DNA of 46,257 nucleotides from a virus, in the IMG/VR virus record IMGVR_UViG_3300025010_000098, positions 1 through 46,257 of that record; one strand, given 5' to 3'. Positions 8,789 to 17,869 of the stretch are shown here, piece by piece (position 1 is the stretch's first letter; every line of letters starts with the position of its first letter). The notes beneath the pieces are model-generated. The model searched no databases and was not told the origin of the DNA. It was given only the letters and a program-made list of their open reading frames with translations. The position numbers were made by a program, and so were the translations under genes.

Positions 8789-10232
8789 TTTGTTGCCTCT
8801 GCAGCTCTTCCATTTGTTTGGTGGTAAATTCCTGTTGATACTTATTCATTTCGGCAAAACTGATAGAATATTCCTGACCGATGGCAATGGCTTTCCGCTT
8901 TATATCCTGCCTGGTAAGGGTTTTTTTGGCCGATGTCTGCTCCTTAATCCAATCATCAAGAGCGAGCTGCGCTTCAGCGGTTCGCTGTGTCTGTAAAGGG
9001 GTGTTCTGATATGCTGCGTTAAGTCCGACCTTCGGAAAAATCAGACCGTGAATGATGGTATTGCCGTCGCTGCGTCCTGCTGTTATTTCTGATCCTAATT
9101 TCGTATCCACCTTATTGATATATTGCTCGTAATCTTGAGTGTTAAGGTTTGGATTACCGGCGATATATCCGTAAATTTTCGCCGGGTCTTCATTCGTATC
9201 GATCATATGATTGATTTTTATGATCTCGATAGACCGGGCCGTATCATCGACCTTTTTATCAACTTTGGTCGCCTCTTTTACTTTCGTCGTCCAGGAGGCA
9301 AGTTCATCGCCGGTAAGGTTCTGTGACCGTTTAAGGGCGGGAATAATCGCGCCGTAATCCCCGCTGACAAAAAGCTCGCCTATCGTTCTTTCTTCCTTGT
9401 CATGAGCGACTTTTTTCTCATCCGCAATGCGTTTTTCCTCAGCGGCCGCAATCACCTTTTCCGCATCCTCGTTTTGCTTTTTCCGCAAGATAGCTTTTTC
9501 CGTTTTGGCCTGTCGGATCTTCGGGTCAAGTCCAGCGAAATCACCGGTCTTCAACGCCTCAAGCGCGGTCACGGGGTCGGCCTCAATCATCTGGTCGGCC
9601 CGGACCTGTTCGGATTCATCGATGAATTTCTGAATCTTCTCTTCCCCCTGGGCCTCGGTAAGAAATCTACTGGCGACCAGTGTGGCCACCCCGATCTCAA
9701 CATCCTTGGCGATCATCTGCCGGCGGAGCGGGTCCGGCTCACCAGCATAATTCTGCAATGACTGATTATAGGTCGTCTCGAACCCCCCGAGCGCCCGCTT
9801 GCTCATTACGTCCCGCTTTTTGGCCCGAACTACATTAGAAAAATTAAGTGATTCTTGAGAAAAGCGCCGCTCAAAAGCAACCTGCAAAACCCGATCCCCG
9901 CCAACCTGCGCCATATATTTATTGCGGAGTTCCGTAAGTTGCGCTTCCCGGTCTTTGTCAAAATTTTGATAGTCATCCCGGTCGAGATACGATTCCCCGA
10001 GTGCGTCGAGATCGGATTTTAAACCGTTGTCAATTTCGATTGATTTGAGGGTCCGTTCCGCGGTGGCCTCCTCTTGCTGCTGACGAGATATCGTATCGGC
10101 GGCCTGCAGGCCCATCTGCGCGATTTGTGACCCAGCCTGAGCCTCGGTGCGGCTTACCCTGGAAAACTGCGCCGGATCGATTCCGGGCACCTGTGGCGAC
10201 GCATCTGATGTGAATGTTGGGATCTTAGGCAT
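8778..10232 (-). CDS. internal virion / core protein, coiled-coil rich
   Basis: The 484-aa product is strongly helical, with Ala/Glu/Gln/Lys-rich heptad stretches (for example EDAEKVIAAAEEKRIADEKK) and a Pro-rich N-terminus (MPKIPTFTSDASPQVPG). Such Pro-leading, coiled-coil proteins sit between gp14-like and larger core proteins in podovirus genomes and form part of the internal core ejected with DNA. The gene starts at the base where the upstream gene stops and overlaps the downstream start. The assignment rests on gene order and composition; no enzymatic motif is visible. Confidence 0.65.
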   Translation of the reverse strand: MPKIPTFTSDASPQVPGIDPAQFSRVSRTEAQAGSQIAQMGLQAADTISRQQQEEATAERTLKSIEIDNGLKSDLDALGESYLDRDDYQNFDKDREAQLTELRNKYMAQVGGDRVLQVAFERRFSQESLNFSNVVRAKKRDVMSKRALGGFETTYNQSLQNYAGEPDPLRRQMIAKDVEIGVATLVASRFLTEAQGEEKIQKFIDESEQVRADQMIEADPVTALEALKTGDFAGLDPKIRQAKTEKAILRKKQNEDAEKVIAAAEEKRIADEKKVAHDKEERTIGELFVSGDYGAIIPALKRSQNLTGDELASWTTKVKEATKVDKKVDDTARSIEIIKINHMIDTNEDPAKIYGYIAGNPNLNTQDYEQYINKVDTKLGSEITAGRSDGNTIIHGLIFPKVGLNAAYQNTPLQTQRTAEAQLALDDWIKEQTSAKKTLTRQDIKRKAIAIGQEYSISFAEMNKYQQEFTTKQMEELQRQQNAE

Positions 10233-10720
10233 TATTTTTTAACCGGGGTAGTGGGTTTTGATTTACCAACTTGACCCGATGAATAGGCGGAATAGGCGGA
10301 ACTGGCCGCAGAACCAAGACCGGTCAACAAGGTGGCGCCCGCCGCCCGCCGCCCGGCAGTGGCCGCCTGTTTTCCGTAAAATCTCCGAAACCCTGCTTCC
10401 TCTTTGGCACCGAACCGAATATTAAGCGCCTCCTTTTCCCCCTCAGCAGCAGTGTCTGCCATCACGGTTAAAGGTGAACCTGACGAAATGTCAACCCCGG
10501 CCTTCGCATACATTGCCCGTTGTGAGGCGAGTAACCGTCGTAATCTGCTCCTCGAATTTTCCTCATCCTGGACACCCTTTCGCTCAATGGCCGTAGCTTG
10601 AAGATTATTGCCAGCCTGTTCGTCCGCCCCGGCCTGGGCCTGTGCTTTAGCGGATGCATAGCTACCAGCAGCAGTCAGCGCGGCCAAAGCATAACCAATG
10701 TACGGAATGGCAGCAGCCAT
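10232..10720 (-). CDS. gp14-like internal virion protein
   Basis: This 162-aa protein has an Ala/Gly-rich hydrophobic N-terminus (AIPYIGYALAALTAAGSYAS), a charged helical middle and a segment (YAKAGVDISSGSPLTVMAD) that recurs in phage internal core proteins of the T7 gp14 type. A Gly/Ala/Ser tail follows. In T7 the equivalent inserts into the outer membrane as the first step of DNA ejection. Start and stop abut the neighbouring genes exactly, consistent with coupled translation of the core proteins in fixed ratio. Confidence 0.7.
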   Translation of the reverse strand: MAAAIPYIGYALAALTAAGSYASAKAQAQAGADEQAGNNLQATAIERKGVQDEENSRSRLRRLLASQRAMYAKAGVDISSGSPLTVMADTAAEGEKEALNIRFGAKEEAGFRRFYGKQAATAGRRAAGATLLTGLGSAASSAYSAYSSGQVGKSKPTTPVKK

Positions 10721-11166
10721 CAGAACACCTTTGCGTATAGGTGAAGGGTTTCCCCGTTCGGACCGAATTTTTCCAACCGTCCTTCAAAAACAAAACCAAG
10801 TTTTTTGACCAACCTGAACCCCTTTTCAAACCCTTCCACGATTAAAGCTTGCACCCGGCGAAATTTGTGTCGTTTTATCAAAAAATTTAGTCCGCGCAAA
10901 ATGGCTCGATAAACGATAATACCATGAACCGACCGTGGTATCAACACCCAACATTCTCCAAACGTATCATCAATCATGGCTATTCCGCCACACGCTTCCG
11001 GGATATCCTCGATCATGAGGGTAAATGCCGGCCCCACCGATTCCCATCTCTCTGCCGCCTCTTCCCACCCCTTAACAGACGACAGAAAAAAATCCGCCTC
11101 TCTGACCTGACGATCATAAAGCTGGTATGCGTGATGTGGTTTATACTGGACAGTTTCAATTTTCAT
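10720..11166 (-). CDS. gp13-like protein with GNAT-type fold
   Basis: The 148-aa product resembles the small acetyltransferase-fold proteins of the T7 gp13 group: an N-terminal strand-helix (KIETVQYKPHHAYQLYD), a central strand region (CGGIAMIDDTFGECW), a helix (FLIKRHKFRRVQALIV) and a C-terminal part (RLVKKLGFVFEGRLEKFG) like the usual GNAT ending. I chose the ATG at 11166, inside the end of the nozzle gene, over a TTG 15 bases earlier. T7 gp13 is needed for assembly rather than known acetylation, so enzymatic activity should not be assumed. It lies between the nozzle and core genes as in T7-like maps. Confidence 0.7.
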   Translation of the reverse strand: MKIETVQYKPHHAYQLYDRQVREADFFLSSVKGWEEAAERWESVGPAFTLMIEDIPEACGGIAMIDDTFGECWVLIPRSVHGIIVYRAILRGLNFLIKRHKFRRVQALIVEGFEKGFRLVKKLGFVFEGRLEKFGPNGETLHLYAKVF

Positions 11167-13906
11167 TAACGGTGATCCCAAACGTCAAACCGAGGATGGT
11201 CATCGGTAATGGTTTATCCTGTGTGATCAGCACCGGGGAATCCGTCCCCCATTTGCCATCGAAACTCATCGGTCCTATTTCACCGGTGAAAAGAACCGAT
11301 CCCGTACCCGTTCCGATCTTCATCGATTCGAGATGATCAATATCACGGCCGATTTTTCCGCAAGGCGTTTCAAAAACCGAAACCATTACCTCGTTGATCC
11401 GTTGCTTGTTGCCGCGGGAAACACCTTGCTGTGTGGCGATATACGGTTTCGTTGGTTGAAGGGCATTTTCTACGGGGAGCCCGATGTGAATCTTATTTCC
11501 GTAATGCCCGACCGTAACCGCGCCCCCTACGATAGTTCGTTGTGAATCAGCGGCACCATCGATAACGATGTCCACTGTCTTGCCCTCCAAGTGATCAAGC
11601 CCGGTGGTAAACGCTTTCTGAACCTGGAGAGCCGTACCGCCGCCGGTATACGCGGTCCACCCGGTCGAATCAAACCCGGATAATTCAAACCCGGCCCCGG
11701 TAGGATTAGCTACCGTATAAGCTGTTGTCAATCCTATGTTTACCTCCGTCATCCCCTCGACATCGTATATCCTAACCTTCTCCCCGCCGGAAAAAGTATT
11801 AACCGCACTGACCACTGCTGGATTAGCCTGTGTGATATTGGTGATTGTCAGCGGATCGCCGCCGTCAAAAGACACCCCGGCATGAACGAAAAAGCTATCC
11901 TTGATTTCCCCGTAAAGATCGATAGGCGTGAAATATTCAACATAACGGACGGTTGCCCCTTCAATTTCTCGGCGCACAATCACCCAGATTTGATCCTCTT
12001 CCCCGTCCTCACTGATAACTCCGATGGATTCAAACGCGCCATCAGTAACCACGCGGAACCAGGCGTAAATATTCTCTGCCACTTCATAAGTCATTCCGAG
12101 CAATTCCCCATCGGCCCGGATCGCCCAAACGATTGGGAACGGTGATTGTTGGAAAGCAGCATCGGTAATCCCGGATAGTGCTTTAGTTGCGCCTTTGGCA
12201 ATATGACTGGCAATCCTGGTCATGTTGGTTGGAATATATTTTTCCTGTTCAAGGGTATAATCCAACTTATAAACGTCCAGTCCGGACAAACTCACCCACA
12301 TGAATGAATCACTCACCTGCAAAACTTGCAGATTTTTGACACCAAGGCCGATCTGTTTTCTGACCGAAACATTCGTCTGAGTAAATGGATCGACCGAACT
12401 TGATGCCCCCATCTTCCACACGCCGTTTGTGGTCCCGATAAATAGGTAGTCCCCGCCAGCCACCCACCGGATTGATTCCACCTGGCCGTCCGAAACGACT
12501 GTAAACTGAATGGCGGAATCATCCGCCTCGGCGTTCCTGGCGAAATTATAGTAATCCGCCGAGGTACTTAAGTTGATCATCTGGGGATGGCCGACTGACC
12601 CGGCGCAAACAAAACGTTGTTCAAAAAATCCACCACATGATGGGTACCCGTCCGTTGCGTCCCATATCTCCTCTTCCATGGTCCAAACATTTGTTGCGTC
12701 CGTTGAATTTAACGGGCTCAATATCTCGCCGCGGGCGGAAATAGCAGAATCAATTTTGGTAATCTGGATGCAACCATTATTGATAAAAATATATTTTCCC
12801 AAATCAGCGGTACGAAAAACTCCTACGGACCCGGAGTCAACCCGCTGAACAAAATCAGCGGCATATCCATATGTGGTGTCTTCCGGGTCCTGTCCATAAT
12901 AAAGACGAAGGTAAATGGTATCATAACCAAGACCGTCTACATCCCCCCAGCCCCAGTTATTTAAACTCCCGGCCAACGCGCCGGCCGTACCTTGCACGAT
13001 AACAGCGGAATCAACCAGGATTGAATCCGGTTCGGTTGAATAATAGAACGGCGCCCCAATCGACAAATAATATTCACCGCCGACCGAACTTGCTTTCCAG
13101 TTATCTGCACCAGGATCAATAAGGTTGGTCGTCGCGCCGTTCGGATTAAGAATACAGATTTGACCCTTGCGGGTTCTATCCGGCTGCAGAGTAAAAACCG
13201 GACTGAATAACAATTTCCAATCACCGGAAGGAATTGCGCTGGTATTCGGGAAATCATCAAGAATATCGGCAACCACGATCTTTGCACTGGTATAGGACGT
13301 AATGGACGCCCGAGCGGAACCGTAAGAAATCATTCGGCCCACGTCAGCGGTAAGAAACACATCAACGCTTGCGGTAAATGTCTTACCTGACCCTGTTGTA
13401 GCAGAAGGGGTCAGCGTAGCGGCAAGCACATGGCCTTTCTCTTCGGTAGGTGGTGGGGAAAATTTTGCCTCTGTAAAAGTCCAAACCGTGTGGCTGGTTC
13501 TGGTCAATTTTCTTGTGGAATAATCCGGATGGAAAATAAAAAGGACATCGGCGGATTGCCGAAATTTAAGGTACGGAAGATCTGCTTCCTGATACGGGGT
13601 TACAACTTCAACACCGACTATTTTCGCGCCGTCCTTATAGACCCAGATGTATTCTTCCCCGATCTCAAGCATGTAAGCCTGTGCGGTGGAAAAGGTGAAA
13701 GGGACCATTCTGGATCGTTTGGAAGAGTCATTCGTCTCGTTGACAAAATACGTGCCGGGCATCCTTTGCACACCACCCTCAACCATTGGAATAAACCCTT
13801 TAAGGGTAAGGCAACCCGATTGATATTTATCGAGATCCCCCCGTATATCAAGCTTCGGGGAAATTTCACCACCGTTAAAATTATTTCTGATCGGGGTTTG
13901 TTTCAT
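11156..13906 (-). CDS. tail nozzle-like structural protein (T7 gp12 slot)
   Basis: This 916-aa protein begins with a signature recurrent in podovirus tail proteins: NNFNGGEISPKLDIRGDLDK, then a Cys at GCLTLKGFIP and RMPGTYFV. The body is beta-rich with propeller-like spacing of aromatic residues, and the C-terminus is Gly/Thr-rich. Position after the adaptor (gp11-like) gene and before the gp13/gp14-like genes matches the T7 tail tubular protein B (nozzle). Start and upstream stop overlap as ATGA. It would form the distal tail tube carrying the fibres. The functional name rests on family pattern and gene order. Confidence 0.75.
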   Translation of the reverse strand: MKQTPIRNNFNGGEISPKLDIRGDLDKYQSGCLTLKGFIPMVEGGVQRMPGTYFVNETNDSSKRSRMVPFTFSTAQAYMLEIGEEYIWVYKDGAKIVGVEVVTPYQEADLPYLKFRQSADVLFIFHPDYSTRKLTRTSHTVWTFTEAKFSPPPTEEKGHVLAATLTPSATTGSGKTFTASVDVFLTADVGRMISYGSARASITSYTSAKIVVADILDDFPNTSAIPSGDWKLLFSPVFTLQPDRTRKGQICILNPNGATTNLIDPGADNWKASSVGGEYYLSIGAPFYYSTEPDSILVDSAVIVQGTAGALAGSLNNWGWGDVDGLGYDTIYLRLYYGQDPEDTTYGYAADFVQRVDSGSVGVFRTADLGKYIFINNGCIQITKIDSAISARGEILSPLNSTDATNVWTMEEEIWDATDGYPSCGGFFEQRFVCAGSVGHPQMINLSTSADYYNFARNAEADDSAIQFTVVSDGQVESIRWVAGGDYLFIGTTNGVWKMGASSSVDPFTQTNVSVRKQIGLGVKNLQVLQVSDSFMWVSLSGLDVYKLDYTLEQEKYIPTNMTRIASHIAKGATKALSGITDAAFQQSPFPIVWAIRADGELLGMTYEVAENIYAWFRVVTDGAFESIGVISEDGEEDQIWVIVRREIEGATVRYVEYFTPIDLYGEIKDSFFVHAGVSFDGGDPLTITNITQANPAVVSAVNTFSGGEKVRIYDVEGMTEVNIGLTTAYTVANPTGAGFELSGFDSTGWTAYTGGGTALQVQKAFTTGLDHLEGKTVDIVIDGAADSQRTIVGGAVTVGHYGNKIHIGLPVENALQPTKPYIATQQGVSRGNKQRINEVMVSVFETPCGKIGRDIDHLESMKIGTGTGSVLFTGEIGPMSFDGKWGTDSPVLITQDKPLPMTILGLTFGITVNEN

Positions 13907-14286
13907 GCCTCGTACTCATAGCCAAAGACATCCATTATCGCGTCAGCATCAGCCGTCGCCCCGGTCACTGGAATTATTCCGAACTCGTCCCCGGCGTCGT
14001 AAATCGTAAATTTTGCCGTAGGCGCAGGAATAACCTTGCAATCAGTGCTTGCTGTCAAAGCTGAAAGGTCGGTTGCCGTTACCCATGTATCAGCCCCGGC
14101 GCCATCGCCGATGTCGAAATCAGTCCCATCGGCCAGCGACAAGGTAGGATTCCTGATAACCACATAGAGGGGAACTCCTTTTTTCCCTGGTGGCACGGTA
14201 TATACTATGCTCTTCGGATCTCCGGCCTGGAGATGGACCGTAGCCGAATCGAGAAGGGCGACAGTTTTTTGTTTAGCATCAGCCAT
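13903..14286 (-). CDS. small beta-rich structural protein, 127 aa
   Basis: This 127-aa protein (MADAKQKTVALLDSATVHLQ) has alternating hydrophobic strands and a central VPPGKKGVPLYVVIRN segment that suggests a jelly-roll or decoration-protein fold. It lies between the nozzle gene and another small gene of the tail module and overlaps both neighbours by a few bases. I do not recognise a named family. A virion decoration or tail accessory role is inferred from position. Confidence 0.6.
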   Translation of the reverse strand: MADAKQKTVALLDSATVHLQAGDPKSIVYTVPPGKKGVPLYVVIRNPTLSLADGTDFDIGDGAGADTWVTATDLSALTASTDCKVIPAPTAKFTIYDAGDEFGIIPVTGATADADAIMDVFGYEYEA

Positions 14287-14662
14287 GTGTTAAAACCTCA
14301 CCACTATGAACAAGAACCTCGCCGTCATGGCAAACAATCGATTGCAGGCTAGTGGTTATCAATGCCACAACCTGGGCCTGAGTATAGTATCTTGTGTCCA
14401 TTGCTGAGTCGATAAAATCGATGGCAACACCACCGGAACCATCATCGGTTGACGTTACCCTGCCTGTTGTCCCTTTTACCTTTCCTGATAAATGAGAAAC
14501 GCTGACCACCTTCCGATCAGCGTTAACGGTCAATAATCGACCAAGTATTGCATTAGGAACGAAAACATACCCGTCAGCAGGAATATCGGCAAACTGAAAT
14601 ATCTGCCCGCCGTCAGTCCACCTATTTTCCGTCAGTTGACGTAATTTTCGTAATCGTTTCAT
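14279..14662 (-). CDS. small tail-module protein, 127 aa
   Basis: The ATG at 14662 overlaps the stop of the gp11-like gene (ATGA), which decides the start over an in-frame codon 18 bases upstream. The protein has a basic N-terminus (MKRLRKLRQLTENRW), a beta-rich centre with GYVFVPNAILGRLLTV, and a C-terminal helix around TQAQVVALITTSLQS. It resembles the short interaction domains found in phage fibre or tail-tip accessory proteins, but I cannot name a family. Confidence 0.55.
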   Translation of the reverse strand: MKRLRKLRQLTENRWTDGGQIFQFADIPADGYVFVPNAILGRLLTVNADRKVVSVSHLSGKVKGTTGRVTSTDDGSGGVAIDFIDSAMDTRYYTQAQVVALITTSLQSIVCHDGEVLVHSGEVLTHG

Positions 14663-15270
14663 CGTCCTGCATATACCCAATCCGTACTACCGGTTTCATT
14701 GGTTATCGAACCGCTGGAACGATTCAACGCTTTTGCTTTTCGTAGACGACTATCGTAAAGGGTCTCCATTGCTTCCAGTTTTTTCAATGATTCTGTAAGG
14801 GCCAGCGCAACGGACGCGGCGAGCCGAGCGGAAACCGTCCGTATAAAAGTGGCGGAATATCTTGCCGGGTTTTCTTCCCGACGAACATATTTTATCGAAA
14901 GATTGGATTCCGAATTATCGTAATCACAAAATAAACATTGCGTTCCATCATCCAATGCTTCGATAACATATGGGTATGTATTCGGATAAACCGGCGGATC
15001 GTCCTCTTTATCTTCGCAGACTCTAAGAAAATCCGCCGGCAATGTGTAGGCGTAGTCAAACCCCTGAACCGGTGTCTCGGCATTCGCCACAAGCAACACC
15101 CGCGTCGTGGCAAATGACCAATCATCAGCCTCAAGCACTTCATCCCGCACATACTGCCAATTGTCATTTAATCGATTGGCCGCCGTGGATGATTCGGTGA
15201 GTGAATCAATCTTGCTGACACCAAGCTCTGACAATGCGAGATTGTAAATGCCGATGACTGAGTAGGCCAT
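14659..15270 (-). CDS. tail tubular protein A / adaptor (gp11-like)
   Basis: The 203-aa product fits the gp11 adaptor family of T7-like and related podoviruses. The N-terminal helix pair contains YNLALSELGVSKIDSL, followed by DEVLEADDWSFATTR, the usual W-[SN]-F-A strand and the YTLPADFLRV motif. The family docks twelve subunits under the portal and holds the tail nozzle. The length (about 200 aa) is normal. The gene lies two genes upstream of the nozzle gene, as expected. Confidence 0.85.
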   Translation of the reverse strand: MAYSVIGIYNLALSELGVSKIDSLTESSTAANRLNDNWQYVRDEVLEADDWSFATTRVLLVANAETPVQGFDYAYTLPADFLRVCEDKEDDPPVYPNTYPYVIEALDDGTQCLFCDYDNSESNLSIKYVRREENPARYSATFIRTVSARLAASVALALTESLKKLEAMETLYDSRLRKAKALNRSSGSITNETGSTDWVYAGR

Positions 15271-15273
15271 AGA

Positions 15274-15600
15274 TTACTCCTCAACCGGTTTGGCTTTGCA
15301 GCTCCGTTGGTGTGTCCGAAGAGATGCGTCATTCTTCCCCTCAAACTCTTTACACCACGGGCACAGGTGCGACTCGGGGGCCGGCTCAAACCTGGCAACA
15401 CCAGGGATAATGCGGGTGCCGCCCATAGCCGGGGTAGTTTTGTTACCGCGGACCTTGCAATAAATCTCCGTGCCGGGTGGCCACCCTTCAAAATGAGAGG
15501 CGACCGGGGACATCGGGTCAAGATCATCGGTATCACCGGGATAATAGTGCCGGGACTTTGTTGAATCAACGCACTCATTGATGCATTTTACTACGGGCAT
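15274..15600 (-). CDS. C-terminal zinc-finger-like hypothetical protein, 108 aa
   Basis: The start is set by GGAGGA five bases upstream of ATG 15600; an earlier in-frame ATG overlaps that ribosome site. The C-terminal third holds a C-x2-C...H-x3-C pattern (CPWC, then THQRSC), typical of a small zinc-binding module. The N-terminal part has two further Cys (KCINEC). Short proteins of this kind sit next to capsid genes in several BPP-1-like phages. Zinc binding is inferred from spacing; its job is unknown. Confidence 0.6.
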   Translation of the reverse strand: MPVVKCINECVDSTKSRHYYPGDTDDLDPMSPVASHFEGWPPGTEIYCKVRGNKTTPAMGGTRIIPGVARFEPAPESHLCPWCKEFEGKNDASLRTHQRSCKAKPVEE

Positions 15601-15616
15601 AAAATCCTCCATGAAA

Positions 15617-15644
15617 GGCCGGCCGCGCGATCCAGCGGCCGGCC
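15617..15644 (-). terminator. hairpin between capsid and tail genes (possible attenuator)
   Basis: A perfect 10-bp GC-only inverted repeat (GGCCGGCCGC and its complement, eight-base loop) lies between the cement-protein gene and the next gene. On the minus transcript it is followed by only three U residues. It could partially terminate, or could stop RNA decay and so raise capsid and cement mRNA over downstream tail mRNA. Confidence 0.5.
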
Positions 15645-15656
15645 GGGGGTGGTCGG

Positions 15657-16049
15657 TTATTCAGGGCCGGGGCCGAACCACATATCGGCGGCGCCTGCCG
15701 TTGCTACTTCATTGACGATATCAAAAAGTCCCCTCGCATACTGCAGCAGGGGAATATTACCGCAGGGAACGAAAAAATGCGCCCCCGCGGTAAGACTGGC
15801 CACCGGAATGAACATACCGGTATGTTTGGTGGTGGGCGCCGTGGAAGCGCCGTGGACAGTCCACACATTCGCGCCACTGTCCAGTCCTGTAAAGGTGGTG
15901 GTTACAGCAATGTGCAGACCAAAATTACCGCCCATATTGACCGCCGGCGTGGTGATACCGAAATTTGCTTCATCATCGGTATACTCGTCTGCAGCGTTAC
16001 CAAGTACCTGGGCGGCGCAAAGGGCGAGTTTATAATCAGACATTCCCAT
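15657..16049 (-). CDS. capsid cement/decoration protein (Bbp16-like)
   Basis: This 130-aa protein follows the major capsid gene directly and has the features of the Bbp16-type cement proteins of BPP-1-like phages: an N-terminal helix (SDYKLALCAAQVLGN), a central strand GLHIAVTTTF, and a C-terminal LLQYARGLFDIV segment. AAGGAG lies six bases before the ATG at 16049. Such proteins clamp the three-fold positions of the expanded shell. The name rests on gene order, size and recalled pattern, so moderate certainty. Confidence 0.7.
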   Translation of the reverse strand: MGMSDYKLALCAAQVLGNAADEYTDDEANFGITTPAVNMGGNFGLHIAVTTTFTGLDSGANVWTVHGASTAPTTKHTGMFIPVASLTAGAHFFVPCGNIPLLQYARGLFDIVNEVATAGAADMWFGPGPE

Positions 16050-16059
16050 GATATTCTCC

Positions 16060-17064
16060 TTATGCTACTGCGGTTTCAGTTTCGAGGAGTTTCTCGGCCA
16101 GCATCACCGGGATTCCGCGGAACTTTGTGACGTTCATGCCCCAGACCTCAGAAGCCTCATACCGCACATTGTTCTTGTCCTTGGCCCTGATGTCAAGCTG
16201 ATTCTTGATACCGCGGGAAACAAAGATGGTGGTACTCGGGTCTTGTCCACTGTCCGGCAGATTATTGATGGCGACAATCAACTGATCCTCGTCAAAAATG
16301 TTGGTTGTACCGGACACTTCGATGTTAGCGATACGCTGCACACATCGCTCATCTTCGATGGTCAAACCAAAATTCCACACGAAGTGAGTGCGAAGCACCT
16401 GCATCAAACCGGAGGCCGATTCCTTGGTCACTTCACCAAGATCCTCGATCTGCAGGCCGCCGGGCAGATTTTTCGGATAGGTACCGACAACTTTACCCTC
16501 ACCGAACTGAACAACCATGATGCTGGCGGTATCGCCACCGGAACCGCCGGCACTTACCACATGGTACGGCCAGGTTGAATCACCATTGGGACGACGGGTC
16601 AGCGAATTGAATCGGGTACACATGCCGTTGATGCCGCGGGAGTCGGTGGCAAGATTACCATACCACAGGGCGCTCTCCGCTTTCTGTGTCATCGCTTCTA
16701 CCTTTCGTTGATCCTTCCCCTCACGCCATTTGTTCGGATCGTTCTGAATGGCCCACAACGCTTTATCGACCTCGCTGTAATCCTCAACAATACAGATCGG
16801 GTCAGTGAACGGAATGGTGTGACTGGCGGTCGGTGTTACAGGTTCGTTAAACCGGCGGAAACCGGGGGACGGAAGATAACTGTCACGGCTGCCGATATTG
16901 CTCATGATGTTGTTCGAGGGAATCATGGGCAGAATGGCAACCAACGGACATTTCCGGGAAAGGGTTTTTGCTGCTGCAATATACGATCCCTGACCGTCCA
17001 AGGAGGTATACTGGTTAACAACATCCATCAGGGTGTTGTATCCTACAAGTGCATTTGTGGTCAT
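16060..17064 (-). CDS. major capsid protein (HK97 fold, Bbp17-like)
   Basis: The 334-aa product has the pattern of BPP-1-type major capsid proteins: an N-terminal helix region, the segment DSYLPSPGFRRFNEPV, an E-loop/spine-helix region around ALWAIQNDPNKWREGKDQ, LWYGN followed by GINGMCTRFNSL, and a C-terminal EVWGMNVTKFRGIPVM strand common in HK97-fold A-domains. A good ribosome site (GGAGAAAAC before ATG) suits a highly expressed gene. It lies between scaffold and cement protein as expected. No protease is apparent in the window, so scaffold removal may not need cleavage. Confidence 0.9.
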   Translation of the reverse strand: MTTNALVGYNTLMDVVNQYTSLDGQGSYIAAAKTLSRKCPLVAILPMIPSNNIMSNIGSRDSYLPSPGFRRFNEPVTPTASHTIPFTDPICIVEDYSEVDKALWAIQNDPNKWREGKDQRKVEAMTQKAESALWYGNLATDSRGINGMCTRFNSLTRRPNGDSTWPYHVVSAGGSGGDTASIMVVQFGEGKVVGTYPKNLPGGLQIEDLGEVTKESASGLMQVLRTHFVWNFGLTIEDERCVQRIANIEVSGTTNIFDEDQLIVAINNLPDSGQDPSTTIFVSRGIKNQLDIRAKDKNNVRYEASEVWGMNVTKFRGIPVMLAEKLLETETAVA

Positions 17065-17073
17065 GTTTTCTCC

Positions 17074-17850
17074 TTAACCACGCTTCGGATTCGGCACTTT
17101 ATAAATCGACTGAAAACTAGGAACAACCGGCTGCGGTTCACTTTTCGGCATACCGGGGATACTCAGGTCATCACCAATGGCATTGCCGATCAGGTGAAAG
17201 ACTTTAAGCATCCTGGCGTCATTGCCGATTTTACCGGCGGCGGTTTCCAATTCCAAGACCTCTTTGAAGCCCGGAACAGCCTTTTCAAAAGCGTCATAAC
17301 CTCGGCGCGTCAATTCAATGTTCTTATCGTAATCAGCTTTCCACTCCGCTTTGAGGGCGGTATCAGCCGCCGTAACAGCGGCAATCGTTGCCTCTTTATC
17401 GGCCTTGGCCATTTCAGACATGAAAGAGTCCCAACTTTGAGAGATGACACCGGCCTGATCCTTGTTCAATTGGGCCTTATGAAATACTCCCCTGGCCCAA
17501 TCGGTCATTTTCTGGTCGTGTTCAACTCCGTCGGTCTTTGGAAACTCATACTCGTCCGGTTTTTCGGGCACACCGAGTGCTTTGCGAAAAGCTACAATAT
17601 CCTCAGGTTTTGCATCGTCCCCCGGTTTGAAAATCGCCTTTTCCAGTTTTGACGTAAGCCCATCACGTTCCGCCTTGATCTCCAGAGCCGATTTAACAAA
17701 ATCACCCGGTTTCTGGAAAGTCTTGACATATTCGTGGGACTTGTACTCATCCGGTAAAGCCGCTCGCCATCCCAAGTTATTGGCATCTTGATCCCCACCC
17801 GCCGGGGGTGGATCATCCGGCGAAAAGGTCACTCGATTAAAAAATTTCAT
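17074..17850 (-). CDS. capsid scaffolding protein
   Basis: This acidic, mostly helical 258-aa protein lies directly upstream of the capsid gene. Its start region is Pro/Asp-rich. Helical segments with Lys/Glu alternation follow (SALEIKAERDGLTSKLEKA), with DYDKNIELTRRGYDAF near residue 190, a segment common to phage scaffolds. The C-terminus is basic (YKVPNPKRG), as needed to contact the capsid protein. AAGGAG precedes the ATG at 17850. The role is to template procapsid assembly and then exit. Confidence 0.8.
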   Translation of the reverse strand: MKFFNRVTFSPDDPPPAGGDQDANNLGWRAALPDEYKSHEYVKTFQKPGDFVKSALEIKAERDGLTSKLEKAIFKPGDDAKPEDIVAFRKALGVPEKPDEYEFPKTDGVEHDQKMTDWARGVFHKAQLNKDQAGVISQSWDSFMSEMAKADKEATIAAVTAADTALKAEWKADYDKNIELTRRGYDAFEKAVPGFKEVLELETAAGKIGNDARMLKVFHLIGNAIGDDLSIPGMPKSEPQPVVPSFQSIYKVPNPKRG

Positions 17851-17869
17851 AAAAACTCCTTGTTAAGTG